Source: Halobacteriales archaeon SW_9_67_25
Lineage (GTDB): Archaea > Halobacteriota > Halobacteria > Halobacteriales > Haloarculaceae
Reading direction: 5' to 3'
Length of the DNA: 25,152 nucleotides
Assembly (NCBI GenBank): GCA_003022745.1
Contig: PXSU01000077.1
Span: 9,034 to 34,185 of the forward strand
Shown one piece after another: positions 9,167-16,818 of the stretch (positions within the stretch are counted from its first letter, which is position 1; each line of letters starts with the position of its first letter). The notes beneath the pieces were generated by a model. The model was not told where the DNA came from. It was given only the letters and a program-made list of their open reading frames with translations, and did not search any database. The position numbers and the translations under genes were made by a program.

Positions 9167-9571
9167 ATGGAAGACATCTTCGTCGGTCAGCTCATGTCCT
9201 CGCCGGTCCAGACGGTCAGTCCCGGGACGCCGATCCACGAGGCGGCAGCGCTCATGCGCACACAGGACATCGGCTCGCTCATCGTCGTGGGGACAGACGA
9301 CCATCCCGAGGGCATCCTCACAAAGACCGACTTCGTCCAGCTCGTTGCCGACCGGGCGTCGACAGACGAGACGCTCGTCGAGGAGTACATGAACACCGTG
9401 ACCGAAACCGCGAGGGCGAACGAATCACTCGAAGACGCCGCCGACAGGATGATGGAAAACGGGATTCACCACCTCCCGGTCGTCGAAGACGAGGCGGGCG
9501 TCATCGGCATCCTCACCACGACCGACCTCACTGCCTACCTCTCCCCCGACTGGAAACCGAGTCCGTCCTGA
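9167..9571 (+). CDS. CBS-domain pair protein
   Basis: A 134-residue protein that consists of two CBS motifs and nothing else (a Bateman module). CBS1 spans about residues 8-62 (VGQLMSSPVQTVSPGTPIHEAAALM, IGSLIVVGTDDHPEGILTKTDFV). CBS2 spans about 72-128 (VEEYMNTVTETARANESLEDAADRMMENGIHHLPVV, VIGILTTTDLTAYL). Such pairs bind adenine nucleotides or S-adenosylmethionine and act as sensors, but the ligand and partner cannot be read here. It has its own promoter and converges on the Azf-like gene; the neighbours do not point to a pathway. Confidence 0.88.
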   Translation: MEDIFVGQLMSSPVQTVSPGTPIHEAAALMRTQDIGSLIVVGTDDHPEGILTKTDFVQLVADRASTDETLVEEYMNTVTETARANESLEDAADRMMENGIHHLPVVEDEAGVIGILTTTDLTAYLSPDWKPSPS

Positions 9572-9613
9572 CCGGCGGTGGAATCTGTGGCTCTTCCTCG
9601 CTGCCCGGATACG

Positions 9614-10381
9614 CTAGTCACAGCCGACGTGTTCCTCGCCGTCCCACTCCGCGGAGTTGTCTCTGGGTTCGTAACCCAGAACCTCCTTGGCAGTCTCCAG
9701 GGAGTAGTACTTGCGGTCGTTGTCGGAGATACCGTAGACGATCTCGTAGCCGTAGTCGGCCTGCAGGGCACAGTCGTGGATGTGGGCACAGTCGCGCATC
9801 GAAAGCCACATTGCCTGGCCGCGCTCGTAGTCGACGGGCGGGTGGTCCTCGTTGAGGTTGCCGATGCGGATGTTGCACACGGAAATGCCGTGTTCGTCAT
9901 GGAAATAGCGGCCGATGGTTTCCCCGGCGACCTTCGAGATGCCGTACTTGTTCCCGGGGCGGGGCAGTTCGGTTCCGTCGAGTCGGTACTCGTCGTGGGT
10001 CCGGTACATCTCGGGCGTGCGGCTGTCCGTCTCGAAGGCACCGACCGCGTGGTTCGAGGAGGCGAACACCACCCGGTCGACGTCCTGCTCGACGGCGACC
10101 TCGTAGATGGTGTGGGTCCCGTCGATGTTGTTCGTGAGGACGCTCCGCCAGGGTGCGCTCGGTCGCGGGTCGCCCGCCAGGTGGACGATGGCGTCGACTC
10201 CCTGGGCTGCCGCCGTGACGTCGTCGTGGTCCTGGACCTCGCCGATGGTGTAGGGATGGTCGGGCTCCTCCTCGGGCGGGCTATGAAACAGGAGCCGCCA
10301 GTCGTAGTCGTCGCCGAGTCCCCGCAGGATCGCCTCGCCGACGTGGCCGCCCGCCCCCGTGAGTAACACCGGCTCGTCCAT
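9614..10381 (-). CDS. azf: NAD-dependent epimerase/SDR, glucose-6-phosphate dehydrogenase (Azf)-like
   Basis: A 255-residue extended short-chain dehydrogenase. The Rossmann loop TGAGGHVGEAILR lies at residues 8-20. The NAD-binding HLAGDPRP, the serine region FASSNHAVGAFET and the catalytic pair Y146/K150 (YGISK) are all visible. The C-terminal IVYGISDNDRKYYSLETAKEVLGYEP is typical of this group. From memory it closely resembles the haloarchaeal NAD-dependent glucose-6-phosphate dehydrogenase (archaeal zwischenferment, Azf), which feeds the oxidative pentose phosphate route. A generic sugar-nucleotide epimerase is the alternative. The start is the ATG at 10381: a longer frame reaches 10627, but only the part from MDEPVLLTG looks like the family, and a TATA-like box lies 28 nt upstream. 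Confidence 0.8.
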   Translation of the reverse strand: MDEPVLLTGAGGHVGEAILRGLGDDYDWRLLFHSPPEEEPDHPYTIGEVQDHDDVTAAAQGVDAIVHLAGDPRPSAPWRSVLTNNIDGTHTIYEVAVEQDVDRVVFASSNHAVGAFETDSRTPEMYRTHDEYRLDGTELPRPGNKYGISKVAGETIGRYFHDEHGISVCNIRIGNLNEDHPPVDYERGQAMWLSMRDCAHIHDCALQADYGYEIVYGISDNDRKYYSLETAKEVLGYEPRDNSAEWDGEEHVGCD

Positions 10382-10406
10382 GCAGGTGGACCCAGCGGGG
10401 GGACCG

Positions 10407-10413
10407 TCAAGTA
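10407..10413 (-). promoter_or_regulatory. TATA-like box of the Azf-like gene
   Basis: On the minus strand the box reads TACTTGA, centred about 28 nt before the ATG at 10381. It supports that start over the longer open frame. Confidence 0.4.
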
Positions 10414-10469
10414 GCATACGGTTTGGCCCGACTCGAAGAGCACATGTTCCGGCACCGCAACCACTACCC

Positions 10470-10829
10470 ATGAGCGACCCGACCGACAGGGAGGTGGCGT
10501 GTTTCGAGGCAGGCGTGAAGTTCGGCTCGCTGTACCACCAGTTCGCGGGGACACCTGTCAGCCCCGACAGTGCCGACTCGCTCGCGGTGGCCATCGAGGC
10601 GGCCATCGAGAACCAGCCCAACTGCACGCGCGTCTCGGTCGAGATCCGCGAGGAGTCGCTCCGGGAGGCCGTCGCAGAGGGCCCGGCAAGCTACACCGAA
10701 CTCACCGGTGCGTTTCTCGACGTCGAGGTGGTCGTCGTCTACGAGGGCCGGGAGGTCGTCGCGCGGATGGAGATGGCGGACGGCTACCCGCTGATGCGCG
10801 TCGTGTCGGTCCGGAACGACGGGTCGTAG
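10470..10829 (+). CDS. mptD: Archaeal dihydroneopterin aldolase (MptD family)
   Basis: A 119-residue protein of the archaeal dihydroneopterin aldolase family. It cleaves dihydroneopterin to 6-hydroxymethyldihydropterin, a step towards the folate or methanopterin-type C1 carrier. Family marks: CFEAGVKFGSLYHQFAGTPVSP (about residues 10-31), which holds the conserved E, K, Y and H residues; SLAVAIEAAIENQP; SYTELTGAFLDVEVVVVYEG; and VARMEMADGYPLMRV. The open frame runs back to 10359, but the upstream residues do not fit the family, so the ATG at 10470 is the start. The gene is divergent from the Azf-like gene; I see no convincing TATA box 26 nt upstream. Confidence 0.88.
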   Translation: MSDPTDREVACFEAGVKFGSLYHQFAGTPVSPDSADSLAVAIEAAIENQPNCTRVSVEIREESLREAVAEGPASYTELTGAFLDVEVVVVYEGREVVARMEMADGYPLMRVVSVRNDGS

Positions 10830-10853
10830 GCTTCACTTTCACTTGCAGGCGGG

Positions 10854-10860
10854 TTTTTAA
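10854..10860 (+). promoter_or_regulatory. TATA-like box of the small acidic protein gene
   Basis: TTTTTAA is centred about 28 nt before the ATG at 10886. It is one of the clearest archaeal boxes in the window and marks a leaderless start. Confidence 0.6.
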
Positions 10861-10885
10861 TCCCCCGCAGGCCCAACTGTGTGAT

Positions 10886-11323
10886 ATGAGCCAGGCGACG
10901 CTCGATGACGACGACCTCTTCGGGGAAGCGGCAAATGAGATGCGCGCGGATGTCGAGGACTCCCTCGCGGCGGCCCGCGCCGGCCTCCCCGCGGCCGACG
11001 ACATCTGGGATGTCGACTCCGAGAACACGCTGGGCGTGCTCAACGGACTCCGGACCGCGCTCGATGTCGGCGACGCAACCGAGCACCTCCGGGACGCCAA
11101 GAAGTGGTACACCATGGGCGAGCGCGCCGACGCCTTCGAGGACGCCGACGACCTCGCCGGGGAGATAGAGGCCGTCGAGGAACTCATCACCGACATCGAG
11201 GACGCCCGCGAACAGGTGGGCGATCTGACCAGCACGGTCCCGCAACTCCGGAGTGCACTCGAAGACGCCGGGGACGAGGCCGACGCGGACTCCGAGGCCG
11301 ACGCCGCCGAAGCCGAGGCCTAG
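10886..11323 (+). CDS. Small acidic coiled-coil protein (DUF5790-like)
   Basis: A 145-residue, very acidic protein beginning MSQATLDDDDLFGEAANEMR. The middle carries NTLGVLNGLRTALDVGDATEHLRDAKKWYTMGERADAFED, then helical heptad-like stretches (about residues 85-125, EIEAVEELITDIEDAREQVGDL) and an Asp/Glu/Ala tail. I recognise it as a conserved haloarchaeal protein, tentatively the DUF5790 family; no function is known to me. The start is fixed by the strong TATA-like box upstream. A longer frame that begins at 10499 is a shadow of mptD. Confidence 0.75.
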   Translation: MSQATLDDDDLFGEAANEMRADVEDSLAAARAGLPAADDIWDVDSENTLGVLNGLRTALDVGDATEHLRDAKKWYTMGERADAFEDADDLAGEIEAVEELITDIEDAREQVGDLTSTVPQLRSALEDAGDEADADSEADAAEAEA

Positions 11324-11351
11324 TCCCCGCCGTTCGAACCGAAACGGAGCA

Positions 11352-11358
11352 CCTTTTG
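11352..11358 (+). promoter_or_regulatory. TATA-like box of HpcH/HpaI aldolase gene
   Basis: CCTTTTG is centred about 27 nt before the ATG at 11382. It supports this start and a leaderless transcript. Confidence 0.4.
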
Positions 11359-11381
11359 TCCGCGCGGGGAGACTGGCGCCC

Positions 11382-12149
11382 ATGCACACTCACGAGGCGT
11401 TCACACGCGAGTTCCGGCAGGGCGCGCCGATGGTCGGCGCCTGGCAGGTCGTCGGCCACCCGGTCGTGGCCGAACTGCTGGCCGACGCGGGCTTCGATTT
11501 CGTTGTCGTTGACGGCGAGCACTCCGAGAACACGCTCTCCGAGATTGCCGCCTCCGTCCGGGCCATCGAGGCAGGGGACGGCGCGGCGCCGCTGGTCCGT
11601 GTGAGTTCGGCCGACAGGGTCGAGATCCGGCGAGTGCTGGACCTGGGTCCGGCCGGCGTGATCGTTCCCCAGACCGAGTCACTCGCGGAGGCCGAGGAGG
11701 CCGTCCGGGCGACCCGCTATCCCCCGGCCGGCGTCCGCGGCGTCGCTGGCCGGCGGTCCTCGGGCTACGGCCGCGACCTGACCGCCGATGTCCGGGGTGA
11801 GGACCCCACAGCACTGACTATCCTGCAGGTCGAGACCGCCGGCGCCCTCGAGGATGTCGAGGAGATCGCCGCTCTCGAGGGCCTGGACGGGCTGTTCGTC
11901 GGCCCGGCCGACCTCTCTGCCCGGCTGGGTGCGTTCGGCGAGTTCGACGCCGAAGAGTTCCGCGAGGCCGTCCACCGCGTCGTCGCCGCCGCCCGCGAGG
12001 CGGACCTCCCCGTCGGGACCATCGCGGGCACGCCCGACGCGGTGGGGCGACGGTGGGACTGGGGCGTCGACTTCATCGTCGCCGGCGACGATCTCTCCTA
12101 TGTCGCCGACGGCGCGACGGCGTTTCGGGACCGGTTCGACGCGCTGTAG
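11382..12149 (+). CDS. HpcH/HpaI aldolase family protein
   Basis: A 255-residue class II pyruvate-type aldolase barrel. These enzymes cleave 2-keto-3-deoxy acids (for example 2-dehydro-3-deoxyglucarate or 4-hydroxy-2-oxoheptanedioate) to pyruvate and an aldehyde. Visible residues: H47 in VVVDGEHSEN, the general base; R73 in PLVRV; and metal ligands E151 in LQVETAGALEDVEEI and D177 in FVGPADLSARLG. The substrate cannot be told from the sequence, and [20 protein letters not shown] members are less similar. A frame opening at 11253 overlaps the preceding gene's tail; the ATG at 11382 matches the family start. The gene converges on the creatininase-family gene. Confidence 0.88.
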   Translation: MHTHEAFTREFRQGAPMVGAWQVVGHPVVAELLADAGFDFVVVDGEHSENTLSEIAASVRAIEAGDGAAPLVRVSSADRVEIRRVLDLGPAGVIVPQTESLAEAEEAVRATRYPPAGVRGVAGRRSSGYGRDLTADVRGEDPTALTILQVETAGALEDVEEIAALEGLDGLFVGPADLSARLGAFGEFDAEEFREAVHRVVAAAREADLPVGTIAGTPDAVGRRWDWGVDFIVAGDDLSYVADGATAFRDRFDAL

Positions 12150-12168
12150 CGGGGGCGGACGAGAGAGG

Positions 12169-12834
12169 TCAGTTCTCGTCGTCGGTTGCGGCCGGGACCT
12201 CACGCCTTGCGACGGCGTCGAGCAGGTCTGCGAGCGCCTCGCCCGCGGCGGCCAGCAACTGTTCGCCGGCCGCCTCGCTGCTCTCGCCGGGGTCGCCCAC
12301 GACGCCGCTGTCGGTGAACTCCGCGGAGTCGTACGCGAGATTGGTCCCGGACTGCCACTCGCCCCAGCCGTCGGCACCGTCCGCGGCCGCCTCGGCGAAG
12401 CGGTCCGGGTCGACGAGGTCGGGGTCGAGTGCGCGCACGAAACTCGTTTCCAGGGGGCCGCCGTGGCCCATCCCGACGCCCCCATCGAGGGCCTCGATGT
12501 CGCCGTGGCCGTTGACGAGGACCACGCGGTCCCAGCCGTGGCCCGCGAGGCTGGCGACCGTCTCGCGGACGTACGCCCGGAAGGTGCCCTCCGAGACCCA
12601 CAGCGTGCCAGCGAAGTGGCGGTGTTCCTCGGCGACGCCGACCGGGACGGTGGGCGCGACGACCACCTCGCCGTCGTAGCGGTCAGTGCCCCGGTCTGCC
12701 ACCGCTTCGGCCGCGAGTGCGTCCGTGCCCAGCGGCGCGTGGGGACCGTGCTGTTCGGTGCTGCCGACGGGGAGCACTGCCAGGTCTGTCCCGGCAGCGT
12801 CGGCGTCGGTCCAGGAGACATCGGAGAGGTGCAT
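12169..12834 (-). CDS. Creatininase family protein, short form
   Basis: A 221-residue member of the creatininase/amidohydrolase family (creatininase, MftE, and ArfB formamide hydrolase of archaeal riboflavin synthesis). The N-terminal metal site is intact: VLPVGSTEQHGPHAPLGTDALAAE (E27, H29, D38 by count). VNGHGD replaces the usual NGHGGN, and only about ten residues separate it from MGHGGPLETS, where full-length relatives have about 20 more. The end is normal (WQSGTNLAYDS, SGVVGDP). It may be a diverged active form or may have an internal in-frame deletion. An ArfB role would fit the nearby ribB and riboflavin kinase genes, but this is only a suggestion. Confidence 0.8.
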   Translation of the reverse strand: MHLSDVSWTDADAAGTDLAVLPVGSTEQHGPHAPLGTDALAAEAVADRGTDRYDGEVVVAPTVPVGVAEEHRHFAGTLWVSEGTFRAYVRETVASLAGHGWDRVVLVNGHGDIEALDGGVGMGHGGPLETSFVRALDPDLVDPDRFAEAAADGADGWGEWQSGTNLAYDSAEFTDSGVVGDPGESSEAAGEQLLAAAGEALADLLDAVARREVPAATDDEN

Positions 12835-12857
12835 GTCGGGGCGTAGACAGGCCGGCG

Positions 12858-12864
12858 CTTAATC
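12858..12864 (-). promoter_or_regulatory. TATA-like box of creatininase-family gene
   Basis: On the minus strand the box reads GATTAAG, centred about 27 nt before the ATG at 12834. The gene is divergent from coxB. Confidence 0.5.
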
Positions 12865-12955
12865 GGTGGCGGTCCCGCCCGACTGCCCGTTCTGTTCGTC
12901 CACTCACACGTGACTGTGTGGTGGTCACCGTCCGCCCGAGTGCGGCCTTCGTAAT

Positions 12956-12962
12956 GCATAAG
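12956..12962 (+). promoter_or_regulatory. TATA-like box of the cytochrome oxidase cluster
   Basis: GCATAAG is centred about 31 nt before the coxB ATG at 12990, giving a very short leader of a few nt. It probably drives coxB, coxA-coxC and coxD together, because no gap follows coxB. Confidence 0.4.
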
Positions 12963-12989
12963 ACGAGGTGGTCTATAGGTTTAGAGAAG

Positions 12990-13808
12990 ATGGGACCCGG
13001 TGGCATCAGCACCGAGATCGCCTACGTGCTCGGACAGACGAGCGGGCTCTCCAAGACGCCGGCAGACGTGTTCGAAACGGTCTACCTGGTGTTTCTGATC
13101 CTGGGGACGCTGGTCGGGATCGTCGTGATCGGTTACACGCTCACGAAGGCCTACAGGTATCGCGACGACGGCAAGCGAGACGACAAATCGGAGTCGGACA
13201 AGAAGGTCGTGCGTCCGGTCCTCGGTCACCTGCCGGCCGGGTCGGGCGGCGGCAAGAAACTGTTCGTCTCGTTCGGCATCAGTGCCGTCATCGTCCTCTC
13301 GCTCATCGTCTGGACGTACTCGGCGCTCCTGTTCGTCGACGATACGCCCCCCGAGGTGGAGGCAGAAGGCGAAGAGCCCCTCGAGATCGACGTGGTCGGC
13401 AAGCAGTTCAACTGGGAGTACACTTACCCGAACAACCACACCGAGGAACCCACGCTGTACATTCCCGCGGACCGGCCCATACGACTGGAAGTCACGTCGG
13501 CGGACGTCTGGCACAACTACGGCATAAACGAGTTCCGGGTCAAGTCCGACGCCATCCCGGGACAGACGACGACCGCGTGGTTCGTCGCGGAGGAGACCGG
13601 CACCTACGAGGCGGTCTGTTACGAACTGTGTGGGTCCGGTCACTCAGCGATGCGGGGTGACGTCGTCGTCATGGAACAGGAGAAGTTCCAGGACTGGTAC
13701 GCCAACACTACCGACGGGTCGACCAGTGGGTCAGTCAGTTCGGACGTGACCGCGGACACGGACGCGAACGCGGACGCAGAGACCGCACCAACGGAGGGTG
13801 AAGCATGA
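12990..13808 (+). CDS. coxB: Cytochrome c oxidase subunit II
   Basis: A 272-residue subunit II that takes electrons from the donor and passes them to subunit I. It has two membrane helices (about 30-50 and 93-116), a long charged loop between them and an extracellular cupredoxin domain with a complete CuA site. The ligands are H175 in DVWHNYG, then C210, C214, H218 and M221 in the pattern CYELCGSGHSAM, with E212 carbonyl between. No C-terminal haem c domain; the tail is Ser/Thr/Asp-rich. I chose the ATG at 12990, where the family-like sequence begins. An in-frame ATG at 12954 lies inside the promoter. The end overlaps the next start (ATGA, 13805-13808). Confidence 0.95.
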   Translation: MGPGGISTEIAYVLGQTSGLSKTPADVFETVYLVFLILGTLVGIVVIGYTLTKAYRYRDDGKRDDKSESDKKVVRPVLGHLPAGSGGGKKLFVSFGISAVIVLSLIVWTYSALLFVDDTPPEVEAEGEEPLEIDVVGKQFNWEYTYPNNHTEEPTLYIPADRPIRLEVTSADVWHNYGINEFRVKSDAIPGQTTTAWFVAEETGTYEAVCYELCGSGHSAMRGDVVVMEQEKFQDWYANTTDGSTSGSVSSDVTADTDANADAETAPTEGEA

Positions 13809-16425
13809 CAGAACACGCAGACCACGACCACGAGCACCATCTCCCGCCGAAATCGTCAGTCAAGCGCTGGCTCGTCACGACCAACCACAAGGACATCGGC
13901 GCGCTCTACATCATCACGTCGCTGTTCTTCCTGATAGCCGGTGGCATCCTCGCGATGATGATCCGCACCCAGTTGTGGACGCCCGGCGGGAGCATCCTCG
14001 GCGGCCAGGGCTACAACCAGGCGGTCACCTCCCACGGCCTGCTGATGGTGTTCTGGTTCATCTCGCCGTTCGCGTTCGGGCTCGCCAACTACCTCGTGCC
14101 CCTGCAGATCGGCGCCGACGACCTCGCCTTTCCCCGCCTGAACGCGATGAGCTACTGGGTGTACCTCTTTTCTGGCCTGCTGTTCCTGGCCTCGTTTTTC
14201 CTCGGGAGTTCGCTGGCCGGCGGCTGGACCATCTACCAGCCGCTGAACGTTCCGGCCTACATCCCCGAAGTGAACCAGGTCGGGTCGCTGGCGACGATCT
14301 TCGCGTTGATGTTGTTCGTCGCCTCGGTCACCATGGGGTCGGTCAACTTCCTGACGACCTTCTACCGGATGCGCGCCGAAGGCCTCCGGGTGCGGGACAT
14401 GCCCCTGTTCAGTGTCTCGATCCTGCTGACGGTGTGGATGATGCTGTTTGCCTTCGCGGCGCTTCTGGCCGCTGTCATCCTGCTGAGCTTCGACCACCTG
14501 CTCGGGTCGGTGTGGTTCAGCACCGCCGAGGGGGGGTCGCTCCTCTGGGCGCACCTGTTCTGGTTTTTCGGCCATCCGGAGGTGTACATCGTCTTCTTCC
14601 CCGCGCTCGGGGTGATGGCCGAGGTGTTCCAGACCTTCTCGGGCAAGCGGATCGTCGGCCGCAAGTGGTTCGTCATCGCGATGGCGCTGGTCGCCATCCA
14701 GAGCTTCGTCGTCTGGATGCACCACATGTTCCTGACTGCAATCAACCTCCCGATCAAGACCATCTTCATGGCGACGACCATCGGCATCTCCTTGCCCTTC
14801 GACCTGATGGTCTTCGCGCTCATCTACACGCTCGTCAAGGGGAAGATCCGCTTCAAGACGCCCTTCCTGTTTTCCTTCGGGGCGCTCCTTTTGTTCATCC
14901 TCGGCGGGATCACCGGCGTGTTCCTGGGCGCGGTCGTGCTCGACTACCAGTTCCGGGGCACCTACTGGGTGGCCACTTCGCGATGTTTTTCGTCGGGTTC
15001 AACCTCCTTTATTTCCCGATGTTCGTCGTCTGGGAGACGCCCCGGCGCGTGTTCGACTACGCCGCCGAGTTCACGATGTGGCACCGCCTCGCGACGGTCG
15101 GCGCGTTCCTGCTCGCCGCGTCGTTCGTGGTGATGGTCTACAACATGTTCAAGAGCCTCCACTCCGGCGAGGAGGCACCCGACAACCCCTGGGAGTACGG
15201 CTCCGCGGGCGAGTGGGCCGTCCCCTCGCCGCCGCCCCTGGAGAACTACCCCGGCGTGCCCAGCTACGCGGGCGGTAGACTCAGCTTCCTCACCCGGAGT
15301 GAGGCGGCCGACGGCGGGACTGTCGTCGAACAGGAGGTCGCCGGGACAGAGCAGACGGCACCCGACGGCGGTGCCATTGCGACCGCCAGTGCGGCCCCGA
15401 CGACGCCCACGACCGACTACGCCGAACAGCTCGCTCTCGAGGCCGAACACGCCGACCACGCGAGTATCTGGCCGTTCGCGATCGGCGCGAGCGCATTCGT
15501 GACGTTCCTCGGCCTCGCGGGGATCAGCAAGGCGTACTTCATCTGGCCGTTCGTGTTCGCGACCGGATTCATGGTCGCGTACTTCGGTATCGAGGGTGGC
15601 CGCCGCGAGGGTTTCGGCTGGGTCCATCCCGTCGTGATGGCTCTCGGCGGCGCCATCGCGGCCGGGGGCGCCTACCTGCTCGCCCTCGACAAGGGCGGTG
15701 TGAACGCGGCGATCAACGGTGCCGGCGTCTACTTCTGGCTCACCACGGTCGGCGCGTTCATGGGTTCGGTCACGCTGACCCAGCTGGGCTTCGAGGAGTT
15801 CAACGTCCCCGAGCCGGCAATCGCCGAGCAGTGGCCCTTCGAGGCGGTCTCGAACGTCAAACTCGGCATGTGGATGTTCCTCGGCTCGGACGTCATCCTG
15901 TTTGGCGCCTTCATCGGTTCGTACATCTTCATGCGCGTCGGCCACGGCTGGACCGACTGGCACCACGACTTCATCCCGGAGGCACACGTCGTGTTGCCGG
16001 GGCTCATCAACACCTACCTGCTGCTGGCGAGCAGTTTCACGGTCATCCTCGCCATGGTCGCGGCGCGCAAGCAGAACCGCCAGCGTTTGTTGCTGTACCT
16101 CGTCACCACGTTCGCGCTCGGGGTCGGCTTCCTCGTCAACAAGGCCGCCGAGTGGCAGCACCTCTTCCACCTCCACGAGGGTGCCTTCGCCGGCGGGTGG
16201 ACGTTCTCCACCAACATCGCCTCCTCGTCGTTCTACATCACGACCGGGCTACACGGCGCCCACGTCGCGGTCGGCCTGCTCATCACGCTGTACCTGATCG
16301 TCCGCGCCTACAACGGTGCGTACCTCGGGGAAGAGGACGCCGACACCATCGAGCACTTCGGGCTGTACTGGCACTTCGTGGACATCGTCTGGCTGTTCCT
16401 GTTCCCCCTCTTTTACATCCTGTGA
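13805..16425 (+). pseudogene. coxA-coxC: Fused cytochrome c oxidase subunits I+III, frame broken with helix X missing
   Basis: Frame 1 (13805 to about 14971) encodes subunit I to residue 389. It has H77 (low-spin haem, SHGLLMVFWF), H257, E259 and Y261 (FFGHPEVYIV), and H306/H307 (WMHHMF, CuB). It ends at FRGTYWV, where the family continues VVAHFHYVM and then about 30 residues of helix X and loop. Here the reading jumps to GHFAMFFVGFNLLYFPMF in another frame (about 14971 to 16425). That frame holds the end of subunit I, a Thr/Ala-rich linker and a complete subunit III (WPFAIGASAFV to FLFPLFYIL). Both helix X haem-ligand histidines (HFH) are gone. An uninterrupted original would be about 900 residues. 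Genuine mutation or assembly error cannot be decided here. Confidence 0.85.
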
Positions 16426-16430
16426 GGTGA
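16424..16430 (+). promoter_or_regulatory. Ribosome binding site of coxD
   Basis: GAGGTGA lies 6 nt before the ATG at 16437 and matches the 3' end of 16S rRNA. Internal operon genes in haloarchaea use such sites, while first genes are mostly leaderless. Confidence 0.6.
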
Positions 16431-16436
16431 GCAAAA

Positions 16437-16706
16437 ATGGCATCAACACGGTTCTATACGGTGATATTCCTGGTCCTGATGGCCTTCTCGACCGTCCAGG
16501 CCCTCTTCGAGTTCACGGGCATCCTCGACCGGGCCTACTGGTTCGCGCTCGGGGTCATCATGGTCCTGTCGACAATCAAGGCGCTGCTTGTGGCGGGCCA
16601 CTTCCAGCACCTCGTCCACGAACCCCGGTCTGTCACCTACCTGATGGCTGGCGCGCTCGTCGGCGTCCTCGCGCTGACGGCCGGCGCCGCCTACTCGATC
16701 CTCTGA
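16437..16706 (+). CDS. coxD: Cytochrome c oxidase subunit IV-like small membrane protein
   Basis: An 89-residue protein with three membrane helices (about 6-24, 32-53 and 64-86). It has the conserved core TIKALLVAGHFQHLVHEPRS, typical of the small subunit IV (COX4/caa3 type) of prokaryotic haem-copper oxidases. It probably helps assembly or stability of the complex. A clear GAGGTGA ribosome binding site at 16424-16430 precedes the ATG; it overlaps the coxA-coxC stop and is one of the few Shine-Dalgarno-like sites in the window. Its stop codon TGA is at the same time the left flank of the MITE-like palindrome. Confidence 0.88.
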   Translation: MASTRFYTVIFLVLMAFSTVQALFEFTGILDRAYWFALGVIMVLSTIKALLVAGHFQHLVHEPRSVTYLMAGALVGVLALTAGAAYSIL

Positions 16707-16786
16707 TACGGATTGCTGTCGCTATTTTCCAGGTCGATCGCACGCTGTACTGCGGTCGATCCAGTAATGAACGACAGCAATCCGTA
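16707..16786. mobile_element. 80-bp palindromic MITE-like element
   Basis: The ends are perfect inverted repeats of 15 bp (TACGGATTGCTGTCG at 16707-16721 and its complement at 16772-16786). The inner part continues as an imperfect stem (TCGATCGCA at 16733-16741 against TGCGGTCGA at 16751-16759) with a loop near 16742-16750. It is flanked by TGA on both sides (16704-16706 and 16787-16789), which would be a 3-bp target duplication. It carries no gene, so it would move only with a transposase from elsewhere. As a large hairpin between the convergent coxD and 16819 genes it may also stop transcription from both sides. Confidence 0.65.
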
Positions 16787-16787
16787 T

Positions 16788-16814
16788 GAGGGCGGTCACC
16801 GGCGGCCCTCTTTC
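16788..16814. terminator. GC hairpin between convergent genes
   Basis: GAGGGC (16788-16793) pairs with GCCCTC (16805-16810), with a short inner GGTCACC, followed by TTTC. It lies between the convergent coxD and the 16819 gene and could help end transcription. Archaeal terminators depend mainly on T tracts, so this is weak. Confidence 0.3.
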
Positions 16815-16818
16815 GAGA

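Noticed and set aside
9578..10366. Plus-strand open frame opposite the Azf-like gene
   Set aside because: Val/Asp-rich shadow; the minus-strand protein has Rossmann and YxxxK motifs.
12954..12989. Earlier start of coxB (MHKTRW)
   Set aside because: It would place the start codon inside the TATA-like region; the family-like sequence starts at 12990.
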